57,691 nucleotides of DNA from Rhodospirillales bacterium (GTDB lineage Bacteria; Pseudomonadota; Alphaproteobacteria; Reyranellales; Reyranellaceae), in contig JACPOB010000037.1 of NCBI GenBank assembly GCA_016185145.1, forward strand, positions 1 to 57,691. Direction: 5' to 3'. How positions within the stretch are numbered: position 1 is the first letter of the stretch; the number at the start of each line of letters is the position of its first letter. Shown one piece after another: positions 24,367-33,489 of the stretch. Both the position numbers and the translations under genes were made by a program. The notes beneath the pieces are model-generated. The model saw only the letters and a list, made by a program, of their open reading frames with translations, was not told the origin of the DNA and made no database searches.

Positions 24367-24536
24367 TAATTGAAAGCGGCCGATCGAAAGAAAAGGTCTT
24401 GGCAAGCCGTTGGGTTCCGGCTAAAGAGCCTAGGTCTTGGGCACAGCCCGCGTTTAGGGAGGAGAGCAGCGCAAGCTGCCTGTGACGAGTTTCGGGGGTA
24501 GAGGGACGGCGGGCCAAGAGCCCGCTGTTTCTTTTT
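24367..24536 (+). ncRNA. ssrS: Structured RNA, probable 6S RNA
   Basis: No gene of protein type fits here, but the strand folds well. A closing stem pairs TCTTGGC (24397-24403) with GCCAAGA (24513-24519) and GCCGT (24406-24410) with ACGGC (24506-24510), split by a symmetrical 2x2 loop. Inside are CTTG/CGAG and CACAG/CTGTG helices and a terminal hairpin GCAGC-GCAA-GCTGC (24466-24479). The region between the stems is open and contains a small GGCT/AGCC hairpin, resembling the central bubble of 6S RNA, which mimics an open promoter and traps RNA polymerase. Length (about 165 nt), upstream promoter and 3' terminator fit. Usual neighbours (zapA, ygfA) are absent, so the name is tentative; it could be another small RNA. 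Confidence 0.5.
24509..24536 (+). terminator. Intrinsic terminator of the 6S-like RNA
   Basis: Hairpin GCGGGC-CAAGA-GCCCGC (24509-24525) is followed by TGTTTCTTTTT. Its 5' arm overlaps the 3' side of the RNA's closing stem, so the two folds are mutually exclusive. Confidence 0.75.
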
Positions 24537-24579
24537 GGATCAGACAGTTAGCTGTCGATCTTAAGAAGTTGGACTAAGA

Positions 24580-24822
24580 CTATTCCACCATGCGGCGGAA
24601 GCTGAAGACGTCCGCCTGGTGGAGGAAGTAGAAGGCAATCCACAGTACGGCCGCGACGATCGAGGTGATGATCGCCTTGCGCAGCAGATCGGGCCGCTCA
24701 GGAGCGCCCCGCTCCTCGCCCTTGCCGGGATTTTCGACGCGACGCACGCCGAGCGGCAGGACGGCGAACAGGATCGTCCACCAGATCACCAGGTAGACCA
24801 TGATGCCGGTGGCCCAGTTCAT
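24580..24822 (-). CDS. DUF1467 family membrane protein
   Basis: An 80-residue protein with two membrane helices (about residues 5-27, IMVYLVIWWTILFAVLPLGV, and 48-68, AIITSIVAAVLWIAFYFL) joined by a charged loop. This matches DUF1467, a small alphaproteobacterial family of unknown function. Its place after the epimerase gene and before proS is conserved in the group, so it is likely part of the same ancestral operon, although a palindromic repeat separates it from the epimerase here. Confidence 0.88.
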   Translation of the reverse strand: MNWATGIMVYLVIWWTILFAVLPLGVRRVENPGKGEERGAPERPDLLRKAIITSIVAAVLWIAFYFLHQADVFSFRRMVE

Positions 24823-24848
24823 GGCCGGAGTCCTCGAAGCTCGATCGG

Positions 24849-24919
24849 TGTCATCCCGAGCGTAGCGAGGGACCTTTCGCGATGCCGATCAAGGGTCCCT
24901 CGCTGCGCTCGGGATGACA
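24849..24919. repeat. Long inverted repeat, 26-bp arms
   Basis: Arms 24849-24874 and 24894-24919 are reverse complements with one mismatch; each contains TGTCATCCCGAGCG and AGCGAGGGACC. The sequence type (TCATCCCGAGCG...GAGGGACC) is a widespread bacterial intergenic palindrome. It lies between the DUF1467 and epimerase genes and could form a hairpin in their shared transcript. Confidence 0.85.
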
Positions 24920-24932
24920 TCGATACAGTCCT

Positions 24933-25337
24933 CTAGACCTGCTCCAATTCAATCAGCGTGCCCGTGAAATCCTTGGGATGCAGGAACAGCACGGGCTTGT
25001 CGTGGGCGCCGATCTTGGGCTCGCCATCGCCCAGCACGCGGGCGCCGCCGGCCTTCAGTTTGTCACGGGCGGCGTAGATGTCCTCGACCTCGTAGCAGAC
25101 GTGGTGGATGCCGCCGTCGGCATTGCGCGACAGGAAGTTGGCGATGGGCGACTTCTCACCCAGGGGGTGCAGGAGCTCGATCTTGGTGTTGGGCAGCTCG
25201 ACGAACACCACGGTGACGCCGTGAGCCGGCTGCGCCTTGGGCGCACTCACCTTGGCGCCCATGACGGTGCGATAGAGCTCGGCCGCCTTGGCGAGGTCGG
25301 GCACGGCGATGGCGATGTGGTTCAGGCGTCCGATCAT
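24933..25337 (-). CDS. mce: Methylmalonyl-CoA epimerase
   Basis: A 134-residue VOC-fold enzyme converting (2S)- to (2R)-methylmalonyl-CoA in propionate metabolism. The ATG at 25337 is preferred; the longer open frame upstream is antisense to rnj. Metal ligand candidates are His7 (LNHIAIAVPDL), His78 or His79 (GGIHHVCYEV) and Glu130 (TLIELEQV). The motif FLHPKDFTGTLIELEQ is typical of alphaproteobacterial epimerases encoded behind RNase J. It starts 17 bases after the rnj stop. Confidence 0.93.
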   Translation of the reverse strand: MIGRLNHIAIAVPDLAKAAELYRTVMGAKVSAPKAQPAHGVTVVFVELPNTKIELLHPLGEKSPIANFLSRNADGGIHHVCYEVEDIYAARDKLKAGGARVLGDGEPKIGAHDKPVLFLHPKDFTGTLIELEQV

Positions 25338-25354
25338 CGGGGTCTCCTGCGGAT

Positions 25355-27007
25355 TTAGATGCGGACGATGTGCACGTCCGTCAACGGCTTCTTGCCGAGG
25401 TGCGCGCGCACGACGCGCCGCACGGCCTGGCGCGCCGCTTCCTCGATCCGCCCGTCGTCGCGGCGCTCGGCGGCGCTGAGATCGGCCAGCATCTCCTTCA
25501 GCCCCGCCGTGATGGCCTCGCCCAGCGTGCCGTCGCCATCTTCGATGCCGCGCAGCGAGACCTTGGGCGGCGCCACGGCCAGCCCGCCCTTGTCGATCAC
25601 CAGCGTGGCCGCCGCCGCCCCGTTCCACAGGAGCTTGCGCCGCTCCTTCAGGGACTCGCCATCGAGCGGCACCAGCACGTCGCCGTCGCGCGCCAGCCTG
25701 CCGGCATGGACATGATCGACGATCTCCGCCGGCCCTGGCGCCAGCCGAACCAGCGTGCCGTTGGGCGCCAAAACCGTCTCCGGCACCTGGCAGGCGCGGG
25801 CGAGGGCGGCATGCTCGACCATGTGGCGAACCTCGCCATGCACCGGCACGGCGATCTTGGGGCGGATCCACTGGTAGACCCGCACCAGCTCCTCGCGCGC
25901 CGGATGGCCGGAGACGTGAATGTCGGCCTCGCTGTCGGTGATGATCTCGACGCCGCGCGCCATCAGCGCGTTCTGCAGGCGGCCGACCGCCCGCTCGTTG
26001 CCAGGGATCACGCGCGAGGAGAAGATCGCAGTGTCGCCCTCCTCCAGCACCAGGTCGCGATGATCGCCGTTGGCGAGCTTGGCCATGGTGGCGCGCGGCT
26101 CGCCCTGGCTGCCGGTGCAGATGAACAGGACTTTTTCGCGCGGCAGGTAGCCCGCTTGCTGCTCGGAGATGCATTGCGGGAAATCGAGCAGGTAGCCACA
26201 CTCCTGGGCCGATTCGACCATGCGCGTCAGCGCCCGCCCCGACAGCACGGGATGGCGCCCGGCGGCGACGGCGGCGAGCGCGATGCTCTCGACGCGCGCC
26301 AGGTTGGAGGCAAAGCAGGTCACGGCGATCCGGCACTTGGCCGTCTTCACCAGCTTCTCGAGGTTGGCGCGCACCGTCGATTCCGACCCAGCCTCGCCCT
26401 CGACGAAGACGTTGGTACTGTCGCACACCATGGCGAGCGCGCCCTCTTCGCCGATGCGCCGCAGCATCGCCTCGTCGGTCACCTCGCCCAGGAGCGGCTC
26501 GGGATCGATCTTCCAGTCGCCGGTGTGGAACACCGTGCCGAGGCTGGTGCGGATCGCCAGCGCATTGGGCTCGAGGATCGAGTGCGTCATGGTGATCAGT
26601 TCGAGCTCGAACGGCGGCAGGCTCACCTTGCCGCCCAACGGGATCTCGGTGATCGGCACGGCGTCCACCAGCCCCGCCTCGACCAGCTTGCGGCGCAGCA
26701 CCGAGGCCGCGAACGGCGTGGCGTAGACCGGCGCCTTGAGCCGCGGCCAGAGATCGGCGACGGCGCCGAGATGATCCTCGTGGGCGTGGGTCAGCACGAT
26801 GGCCACGAGATCGTCGCGACGTTCCTCGATGAAGGCGGGATCAGGGATCACGACCTCGATGCCCGGCATGGAATCGTCGGCGAAGCCGATGCCGAGATCG
26901 ATCATCAGCCACTTGCCGGCATGACCATAGAGATTGAGGTTCATGCCGATCTCGCCCGCGCCGCCCAGTGCGAGGAAGAGGAGCTCGTCTGCCGCCGGTA
27001 CGGTCAT
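25355..27007 (-). CDS. rnj: Ribonuclease J
   Basis: A 550-residue metallo-beta-lactamase/beta-CASP ribonuclease with 5'-3' exonuclease and endonuclease activity in RNA processing and decay. The zinc motif HAHEDH is at residues 74-79, with ALGGAGEIGMN at 13-23 and the beta-CASP region (TGSQGEPRATMAKLA; HVSGHPAREELV) further on. RNase J occurs in alphaproteobacteria alongside RNase E. The ATG overlaps the coaX stop by four bases (ATGA), so the two are coupled. Confidence 0.95.
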   Translation of the reverse strand: MTVPAADELLFLALGGAGEIGMNLNLYGHAGKWLMIDLGIGFADDSMPGIEVVIPDPAFIEERRDDLVAIVLTHAHEDHLGAVADLWPRLKAPVYATPFAASVLRRKLVEAGLVDAVPITEIPLGGKVSLPPFELELITMTHSILEPNALAIRTSLGTVFHTGDWKIDPEPLLGEVTDEAMLRRIGEEGALAMVCDSTNVFVEGEAGSESTVRANLEKLVKTAKCRIAVTCFASNLARVESIALAAVAAGRHPVLSGRALTRMVESAQECGYLLDFPQCISEQQAGYLPREKVLFICTGSQGEPRATMAKLANGDHRDLVLEEGDTAIFSSRVIPGNERAVGRLQNALMARGVEIITDSEADIHVSGHPAREELVRVYQWIRPKIAVPVHGEVRHMVEHAALARACQVPETVLAPNGTLVRLAPGPAEIVDHVHAGRLARDGDVLVPLDGESLKERRKLLWNGAAAATLVIDKGGLAVAPPKVSLRGIEDGDGTLGEAITAGLKEMLADLSAAERRDDGRIEEAARQAVRRVVRAHLGKKPLTDVHIVRI

Positions 27008-27774
27008 GCCGCCTTCTTGCTGCGCTTCCAGATCTCGATCAGGCCGCGCGCCGTGATGTCGGGCGCGACCTGGTCGATCACCGAGATGTGGCCGTCGAAA
27101 ACCGGGGCGAGGCCGCCGGTCGAAACGACCTTCATGGGCTTGCCGAACTCGGCCTTGATGCGCGTGACGATGCCTTCGATCAGGCCGACATAGCCCCAGA
27201 ACACGCCGGTATGCATGCAGGCCACGGTCGTGGTGCCGATCACGTTCGCCGGCTTCTCAACCACGATGCGCGGCAGCAGCGCGGCGGCGCGGACCAGGGC
27301 CTCGATGCTGAGATTGGGGCCGGGCGCGATGGCGCCGCCGCAGTAGCTGCCCTCTTCGTCGACGACGTCGAAATTGGTCGCGGTGCCGAAGTCGACCACG
27401 ATCACCGGCGTCTGGGGAAACATCAGGCTCGCGCCCACCGTGTTGCACACGCGGTCGGCGCCGGCACCGACGCCCTTGATCTTGATGCCGTAGACGACGT
27501 TGGGCTCACCGAGGAACAGCGGCTCGCAGTCGAGGTAGCGCGTGCACAGACGGCGCAGGTTGAAGTTGGCCTGCGGCACGACGCTGCCGATGATGGCATC
27601 GGTCACCGACTTGGGGTCGATGCCTTCCATGCGCATCAGCTCGAACAGCCAGACCGCGTGCTCGTCGGCCGTGCGCATCGCCGAGGTGTGCTGGCGCCAT
27701 TCGCCGATGATGTGGTCGCCATCGACAATGCCGAACTTGATGTTCGTGTTGTTGCAGTTGATGGCAAGCAGCAT
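27004..27774 (-). CDS. coaX: Type III pantothenate kinase
   Basis: First enzyme of coenzyme A synthesis, 256 residues, ASKHA fold. The pantothenate and catalytic segments are recognisable: KGVGAGADRVCNTVGA near residue 100 and VVDFGTATNFDVV near 125. The N-terminal phosphate loop reads LLAINCNNTNIKFGI, so residue 6 is Asn where most type III kinases have Asp in DxGNTN, and the following Gly is Asn. The rest of the protein is normal, so the enzyme may work with a changed metal site. It sits between birA and rnj as in related genomes. Confidence 0.92.
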   Translation of the reverse strand: MLLAINCNNTNIKFGIVDGDHIIGEWRQHTSAMRTADEHAVWLFELMRMEGIDPKSVTDAIIGSVVPQANFNLRRLCTRYLDCEPLFLGEPNVVYGIKIKGVGAGADRVCNTVGASLMFPQTPVIVVDFGTATNFDVVDEEGSYCGGAIAPGPNLSIEALVRAAALLPRIVVEKPANVIGTTTVACMHTGVFWGYVGLIEGIVTRIKAEFGKPMKVVSTGGLAPVFDGHISVIDQVAPDITARGLIEIWKRSKKAA

Positions 27775-27792
27775 GCCGTCCTCCTACTCAAC

Positions 27793-28527
27793 TCAGGCCG
27801 CGCGGCCCAGCAACTCGCCCGACACGATCCGGCGCGGACCGGACGACGTCTCGAGCAGCAGCGCGCCTTCGTGGTCGACGCCGCCGAAACGGCCGCGCAC
27901 CAACTCGTCGCCCAGCTTGACATCCAGCTCGGCGCCCAGCGGGCCGGCCTTGGCCAGCCAATGGGTGCGCACCGCCGCGAAGCCCTCGCGCCGCCATTCG
28001 GCCAGGCGCGCGGCGAGGGCCGCCGTAAAGTGCTCGAGTGCCGCCTCCACGGAACCGCCCAGCGCCGCACCAGGGTAACGCATCTCGGGCAGCTGCGGGG
28101 CAAAGCCGACATTGATGCCGATGCCGGCGATGACGTGCTCCACCACGCCGGTCTGGGCAATGGCGCTTTCGAGCAGGATGCCGGCGACCTTGCCGCCGTC
28201 GATCAGCACGTCGTTGGGCCATTTCACGCGGACCGCACGGCCGGCCGGCACGATGTCGGCCACGGCCAAGGCCGCGACGAAGCCCAGCTCCGCGGCGCGC
28301 GCCGCCGGGCAGTCGGGCCGCAGGACGATCGAGGTGTAGAGATTGCCGACCGGGGAGGCCCAGCTGCGGCCGCGGCGTCCCCTGCCCCCGGTCTGCTCAC
28401 GCGCCCACACGACGGTGCCCTCCGGTGCGCCGGCATCGGCCAAACGCGCGGCTTCGTCGTTCGTGCTGCCGACGCTGTCGAGCGCGACCAGCCGCCACCC
28501 GTCCGGCAGGACGGGTGCGGAACTCAC
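27793..28527 (-). CDS. birA: Biotin-[acetyl-CoA carboxylase] ligase
   Basis: A 244-residue ligase that attaches biotin to the carboxyl carrier protein. The GTG start at 28527 overlaps the nuoN stop as GTGA. The biotin/ATP loop is GRGRRGRSWASP, with VKWPNDVL and GKVAGILLES following, and a C-terminal SH3-like cap (VRGRFGGVDHEGALLL). There is no N-terminal helix-turn-helix, so it is the monofunctional group I type without a biotin repressor role. A longer in-frame open stretch upstream is antisense to nuoN and is discarded. Confidence 0.94.
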   Translation of the reverse strand: MSSAPVLPDGWRLVALDSVGSTNDEAARLADAGAPEGTVVWAREQTGGRGRRGRSWASPVGNLYTSIVLRPDCPAARAAELGFVAALAVADIVPAGRAVRVKWPNDVLIDGGKVAGILLESAIAQTGVVEHVIAGIGINVGFAPQLPEMRYPGAALGGSVEAALEHFTAALAARLAEWRREGFAAVRTHWLAKAGPLGAELDVKLGDELVRGRFGGVDHEGALLLETSSGPRRIVSGELLGRAA

Positions 28528-29966
28528 GGGAAGAGGCCCTTGGCCGCAGCGGCCGCGACGACGCTCAAGGGCTGCGGCGCCAGCGAGAACGCCGCGACGA
28601 TGACGGCGGATACCACGGCGACGACGCGGTTGACGCCGAAGAGCGGCTGGTCGAGCGCCTCGCCCGGCTCGTCGAAGTACATGACCTTGACGATGCGCAG
28701 GTAGTAGTAGGACGCCACCACCGAGGCCAGCACGCCGAGCACGGCGGGCCAGTAGAGGCTGGCTTCGACGGCCGCCATGAAGATGTAGAGCTTGCCCCAG
28801 AAGCCCGCGAGCGGCGGGATGCCGGCCAGCGAGAACATGAACAGCAGCATGGCGAAAGCCATCATCGGCTGACTGCGCGCCAGGCCTGCCAGATCGCCGA
28901 TGTTCTCGACCATGACGCCGCGGCGCTTCATCAACAGGATGGTGGCGAACACGCCCATCGTCATGACGACGTAGATGGCGAGGTAGAAGACCACCGCCTG
29001 GATGCCCTTCTCGCTGCCGCTCGCCAAGCCCAGCAGGATGTAGCCGACATTGCCGATCGAGGAATAGGCCATCAGGCGCTTGATGTTCTGCTGGCGCAGC
29101 GCCGCGAAGGCGCCGAGCCCCATCGACAGGACCGACGCGACCACGATGATCTGCTGCCACTGGGCGAACAGCGGCTTGAACGGGCCCATCAGGACCGAGA
29201 CCAGCAGCGAAACGCCGGCGACCTTCGTCGCCGTGGCGAAGAACGCCGTCACCGGCGTGGGCGCGCCCTCGTAGACATCGGGCGTCCACATGTGGAAGGG
29301 CACGGCCGAGACCTTGAAGGCAAGGCCCGCGATCACGAACACCAGCCCGACGATGACGCCGCTCTCCGCGCCCTTGCCGTCGATCAGGGCCTTGGAGATC
29401 TCGACGAAGGCCGTGCCGCCGCAGAAGCCGTAGATCAGCGAGGCGCCGAACAGCAGCATGCCGGACGCCACGGAGCCGAGGACGAAGTACTTCACGCCCG
29501 CTTCGGTCGAGCGCTCGCTGTCGCGCTGAAACGCCGCGATGACATAGAGCGCCAGCGACTGCAGCTCGAGGCCGACATAGAGCGACATCAGGTCGTTGGC
29601 CGAAACCATCAGCATCATGCCGAGGCTGGCCAGCGCCACCAGCAGCGGATATTCGAAACGCCACGCCTTGACCTGCTCGAAGTACGGCCGCGACATTAAA
29701 ATCGAGATCGCCGCCCCCAGCAGCAGCAACGCCTTCATCGTCGCGGTCAGGCGATCGACGATGAACAGGGAGGCGAAGGCCGTGCCTTCCCGGAAAGGCA
29801 CGAACAGCAGGACCGCCGTGACCAGCAACGCGAGCGTGGTGCCCACCGACACGAAGGCCGACGAGGCCTCGCCGCGCACCACGCCGTAGATCAGCAGCAA
29901 GGCGGTGACCGCCGCGAGAAACAGCTCCGGCCGCGCCAGCGTCCAGGATTCGAGACCGACAACCAT
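28524..29966 (-). CDS. nuoN: NADH-quinone oxidoreductase subunit N
   Basis: Antiporter-like membrane subunit of complex I, about 480 residues and 14 predicted helices. The ATG at 29966 has GGAG eight bases upstream; a GTG at 29975 is an alternative. Family segments include ANDLMSLYVGLELQSLALYV and the lysine-bearing helices FKVSAVPFHMWTPDVYEGAPTP and NIKRLMAYSSIGNVGY-type region. The gene is intact. It follows the damaged nuoM by a few bases. Confidence 0.95.
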   Translation of the reverse strand: MVVGLESWTLARPELFLAAVTALLLIYGVVRGEASSAFVSVGTTLALLVTAVLLFVPFREGTAFASLFIVDRLTATMKALLLLGAAISILMSRPYFEQVKAWRFEYPLLVALASLGMMLMVSANDLMSLYVGLELQSLALYVIAAFQRDSERSTEAGVKYFVLGSVASGMLLFGASLIYGFCGGTAFVEISKALIDGKGAESGVIVGLVFVIAGLAFKVSAVPFHMWTPDVYEGAPTPVTAFFATATKVAGVSLLVSVLMGPFKPLFAQWQQIIVVASVLSMGLGAFAALRQQNIKRLMAYSSIGNVGYILLGLASGSEKGIQAVVFYLAIYVVMTMGVFATILLMKRRGVMVENIGDLAGLARSQPMMAFAMLLFMFSLAGIPPLAGFWGKLYIFMAAVEASLYWPAVLGVLASVVASYYYLRIVKVMYFDEPGEALDQPLFGVNRVVAVVSAVIVAAFSLAPQPLSVVAAAAAKGLFP

Positions 29967-29982
29967 GTTCGTCACTCCCGGG

Positions 29983-31321
29983 TCACGGCAACGCCGCCGT
30001 GCGGGCGAGCTTGATGGCAGCCTGGTAGTCGCCGACCAGCTTGTCGACCGAGGCTGCCATGGGATCGAGGAAGGAGGCGGGATAGATGCCCATCCAGAGG
30101 CTGAGCAGCAGCAGCGGCAGGAACACCGCGATCTCGCGGCGGTTCATGTCGAGGATGCCCTTCAGCGAATCCTTGGTGAGCTCGCCGAAGATGATCTTGC
30201 GGTAGAGCCAGAGCGCGTAGGCCGCCCCCAGGATCAGGCCGGTCGCCGCCAGTGTCGCCACCCAGGTGTTCGCTTTGAAGGCGCCGACCAGGACCAGGAA
30301 CTCGCCGACGAAGCCCGACAGGCCGGGCAGGCCGACGCTCGCCAGGGTGAACACCATGAAGGTGAAGGCATAGCGCGGCATGCGATGGACCAGGCCGCCG
30401 TAGGCGGCGATCTCGCGGGTGTGCATGCGGTCGTAGACCACGCCGACGCAGAGGAAGAGCGCGGCCGAGACGATGCCGTGGCTCAGCATCTGGAACAGCG
30501 AGCCCTGCACGCCCTGGATGTTCAGCACGAAGGCGCCGATCGTCACGAAGCCCATGTGGGCGCACGCCGGCCAGAATCACCGAGCCCGCCGTCGGCGCCT
30601 CGACGTGGGCGTCGGGCAGCCAGGTATGGACCGGCCACATCGGCACCTTGACGGCGAACGAGGCGAAGAAGGCGAGCCACAGATAGCACTGCCAGGTGAA
30701 CGGCAGCTGCAGGCGCTCCATCGCCACCACGAGGTCGCTGGTGCCGAGCTGCCAGTAGATGGCGATGATGGCGAGCAGCATCAGCACGGAGCCGAGCAGC
30801 GTGTAGAGGAAGAACTTGAAGGCCGCATAGACGCGCCGCGGGCCGCCCCAGACGCCGATGATCAGGAACATCGGGATCAGCACGCCCTCGAAGAAGACAT
30901 AGAACAGCGCCAGGTCGAGGGCGCAGAACATGCCGACCATGAAGGTCTCGAGGATCAGGAAGGCGACCATGTACTCCTTGACGCGCACATGGACCGATTC
31001 CCAGCTCGCCAGGATGCAGATCGGCGTCAGCAGGGTCGACAGCAGGACGAAGAACAGCGAAATGCCGTCGATGCCCATGTGGTAGCCGATGCCGAGCGCC
31101 GGCACCCAGTCGAGCTTCTCCTCGAACTGGAAGCCCGCCTTGGTGGGATCGAAGCGCGCCCACAGGACCAGCGAGATCAGGAAGGTCACCAGCGAGGTGA
31201 CGAGCGCGATGCTGCGGCAGTTGCGCTCCACCGCCTCCTTCGGCCCGTTGACGATCAGGCAGAAGAATGCGCCGACCAAGGGCAGGAAGGTGATCAGCGA
31301 AAGGATGGGCCAGCTCGTCAT
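29983..31321 (-). pseudogene. nuoM: NADH-quinone oxidoreductase subunit M, internal deletion and frameshift
   Basis: The first 253 residues read normally to [11 protein letters not shown] at about 30563. After that the frame runs into meaningless arginine-rich residues, while the C-terminal part ([10 protein letters not shown] onward, 190 residues, to the stop at 29983) continues in another frame from about 30561. By comparison with E. coli NuoM about 58 residues are missing at the junction, including the helix with the LLK lysine and the one with the EDMKK lysine, both needed for proton pumping. All flanking nuo genes except nuoA-nuoB are intact. The lesion may be real or an assembly error. 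As written the gene cannot make working NuoM, which would remove complex I proton translocation through this subunit. Confidence 0.88.
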
Positions 31322-31325
31322 CGCC

Positions 31326-33296
31326 CTACCTCACGAACATGAAGTAGGTGACGAGGGCGGCGACACCGACCAGCATCACGAAGGCGTAGTGGTAGAGGTA
31401 GCCCGACTGGAAACGCATCAGCACGCCCGCCATGTCCTGGGCGCGCGCCGCGATGTTGTCGGCGCCGAGCCCGTCGATGGTGGCGCCGTCGCCCTTCTTC
31501 CAGAAGAAACGGCCGATCCTGAGCGCCGGCTGGACGAGCATCGCGTCGTAGATCTCGTCGAAGTACCACTTGTTGTAGAACAGCGCGTGCAGGCCGCTGA
31601 ATGTCCTGACCGTGGCGTCAGGCAGCCAGGGGATGGCGATGTAGTACAGGTAGCTCAACGCGATGCCCGACAGCGCGAAGACCAGCGGCGCCAGCTTCAC
31701 CCACAGCGGCACCTCGTGGGCGTGATGCAGCACCTCCTCGGTCGCCTTGACGGCGATCGAGCTGCCCCAGAAGTGCTGCCAGTCGTGGCCGACGAACCAG
31801 TCGTAGGCGATGAAGCCCGACAGGGCCGCGCCGGCGCCCAGCACGTAGAGCGGGATCAGGACGACGGCAGGCGATTCGTGGGCGTGATCCCAGGTGTGAT
31901 GGTCGCCGCGGTACTTGCCGTAGAAGGTCATGAACATCAGTCGAGTCGAGTAGAACGCCGTCAGGCCGGCCGCGATCGTGCCCAGCCAGAAGGCGATCAG
32001 GCCCACCGTGGTGTGCACGCCGTAGGCCGATTCGAGCATGATGTCCTTGGAGTAGAATCCGGCGAAGCCGATGCCATTGCCGAGCAGGAACGGTATGCCG
32101 ATGCCCGACAGCGCGAGCGTGCCGACCCACATCAGATAGAAGGTCTGCGGCGTCTTCTCCTTGACGCCGCCCATCTTGCGCATGTCCTGCTCGTGGTGCA
32201 GGGCCATGATGACCGAGCCCGAACCCAGGAACAGCAGCGCCTTGAAGAAGGCATGGGTCGTGAGATGGAACATCGCCGCCGAGTAGGAGCCGACACCGGC
32301 GGCGAAGAACATGTAACCGAGCTGGCTGCAGGTCGAATAGGCGACCACCCGCTTGATGTCGAACTGGGTGAGGCCGATCGTGGCGGCGAAGAACGCCGTC
32401 GCCGCGCCGATCAGGGTGACGACCATCGAGGCGGTCGGGGCCAGCTCGAACAAGGGCGACAGGCGGCAGACCATGAACACGCCTGCCGTCACCATCGTGG
32501 CGGCATGGATCAGGGCGGAGACCGGCGTCGGGCCTTCCATGGCGTCCGGCAGCCAGGTGTGCAGGCCGAGCTGGGCCGACTTGCCCATGGCGCCGACGAA
32601 CAGCAGCAGGCAGGCGGTCTCGAGCGCCGGCAGGTCCATGCCCAGGAAATGGATGCGCATCGCCGCCATCTCGGGCGCCTTGGCGAAGATGTCCTGGAAG
32701 CCGACCGAGCCCGACAGCATCCAGACCGCAAAGATGCCCAACGCGAAGCCGAAGTCGCCGACGCGGTTGACGATGAAGGCCTTGATGGCGGCGGCGTTTG
32801 CCGACGGCTTGTCGTACCAGAAGCCGATCAGCAGGTAGGACGCCAGACCGACGCCCTCCCAGCCAAAGAACAGCTGCACCAGGTTGTCCGACGTCACCAG
32901 CATCAGCATGAAGAAGGTGAACAGGCTCAGGTAGGACATGAACCGGGGGATGCTGGGATCCTCCGCCATGTAGCCGATCGAGTAGACATGGACCATCGAC
33001 GACACGCCGGTGACGACGATCAGCATGACGGCCGTCAGCGTGTCGACGCGCAGCGACCAGGCGACGTCGAGGGTGCCGGAATCGATCCAGGTGAAGAGCT
33101 TCACCACGACCAGCTTGGCGTTCTCCGGGCCGAAGCCGATCTTGACGAAGACGAAGATCGAGAGAGCGGCGGCGATCAGCAGCGCCGCGCAGGTGACGAT
33201 CTGCGCCGGCCGGTCGCCGATCACGCGGCAGAACAGCCCGGCGATGGCGGCGGCCAAGAGCGGCAGCAGGACGATGAGCTTGATGGCGAGATCCAT
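31326..33296 (-). CDS. nuoL: NADH-quinone oxidoreductase subunit L
   Basis: Largest antiporter-like subunit of complex I, 656 residues with about 16 helices and the long C-terminal lateral helix. Key segments are [20 protein letters not shown] (glutamate in helix 5), [26 protein letters not shown], and [19 protein letters not shown]. Length and motifs are normal. It precedes nuoM by four bases. Confidence 0.96.
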   Translation of the reverse strand: MDLAIKLIVLLPLLAAAIAGLFCRVIGDRPAQIVTCAALLIAAALSIFVFVKIGFGPENAKLVVVKLFTWIDSGTLDVAWSLRVDTLTAVMLIVVTGVSSMVHVYSIGYMAEDPSIPRFMSYLSLFTFFMLMLVTSDNLVQLFFGWEGVGLASYLLIGFWYDKPSANAAAIKAFIVNRVGDFGFALGIFAVWMLSGSVGFQDIFAKAPEMAAMRIHFLGMDLPALETACLLLFVGAMGKSAQLGLHTWLPDAMEGPTPVSALIHAATMVTAGVFMVCRLSPLFELAPTASMVVTLIGAATAFFAATIGLTQFDIKRVVAYSTCSQLGYMFFAAGVGSYSAAMFHLTTHAFFKALLFLGSGSVIMALHHEQDMRKMGGVKEKTPQTFYLMWVGTLALSGIGIPFLLGNGIGFAGFYSKDIMLESAYGVHTTVGLIAFWLGTIAAGLTAFYSTRLMFMTFYGKYRGDHHTWDHAHESPAVVLIPLYVLGAGAALSGFIAYDWFVGHDWQHFWGSSIAVKATEEVLHHAHEVPLWVKLAPLVFALSGIALSYLYYIAIPWLPDATVRTFSGLHALFYNKWYFDEIYDAMLVQPALRIGRFFWKKGDGATIDGLGADNIAARAQDMAGVLMRFQSGYLYHYAFVMLVGVAALVTYFMFVR

Positions 33297-33338
33297 GATT
33301 CCTGTCCGCCCTTAGAGCAGCGCCGGCATCAAACACCC

Positions 33339-33465
33339 CCTCACCCTGAGGAGGCGCGAAGCGCCGTCTCGAATGCGCGCGGTAAACCGCGCGTGGGTGG
33401 GCAACACCGAGGCAGGCCGCCCACCCTTCGAGACGCATCGCTGCGCGATGCTCCTCAGGGTGAGG
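33339..33465. repeat. Palindromic element between nuoK and nuoL
   Basis: Outer arms 33339-33353 (CCTCACCCTGAGGAG) and 33451-33465 (CTCCTCAGGGTGAGG) are perfect reverse complements. Inner arms GTCTCGAA (33366-33373) and TTCGAGAC (33427-33434), plus a CGCGCGG/CCGCGCG hairpin, complete a 127-bp folded element inside an operon. This type (CCTCANCCTGAGGAGC) is common in alphaproteobacterial intergenic regions. Confidence 0.85.
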
Positions 33466-33489
33466 TGGTTCTGTTGGCACGGCATGCGG

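Noticed and set aside
27793..29664. A 623-codon frame joining birA with sequence opposite nuoN
   Set aside because: The upstream 380 codons are an out-of-frame reading of nuoN; birA starts at the GTG overlapping the nuoN stop.
29972..30560. The in-frame continuation of nuoM after residue 253
   Set aside because: It encodes about 195 Arg/His/Pro-rich residues unlike any NuoM, whereas the true C-terminal part is in another frame. It is a frameshift product, not a new domain.
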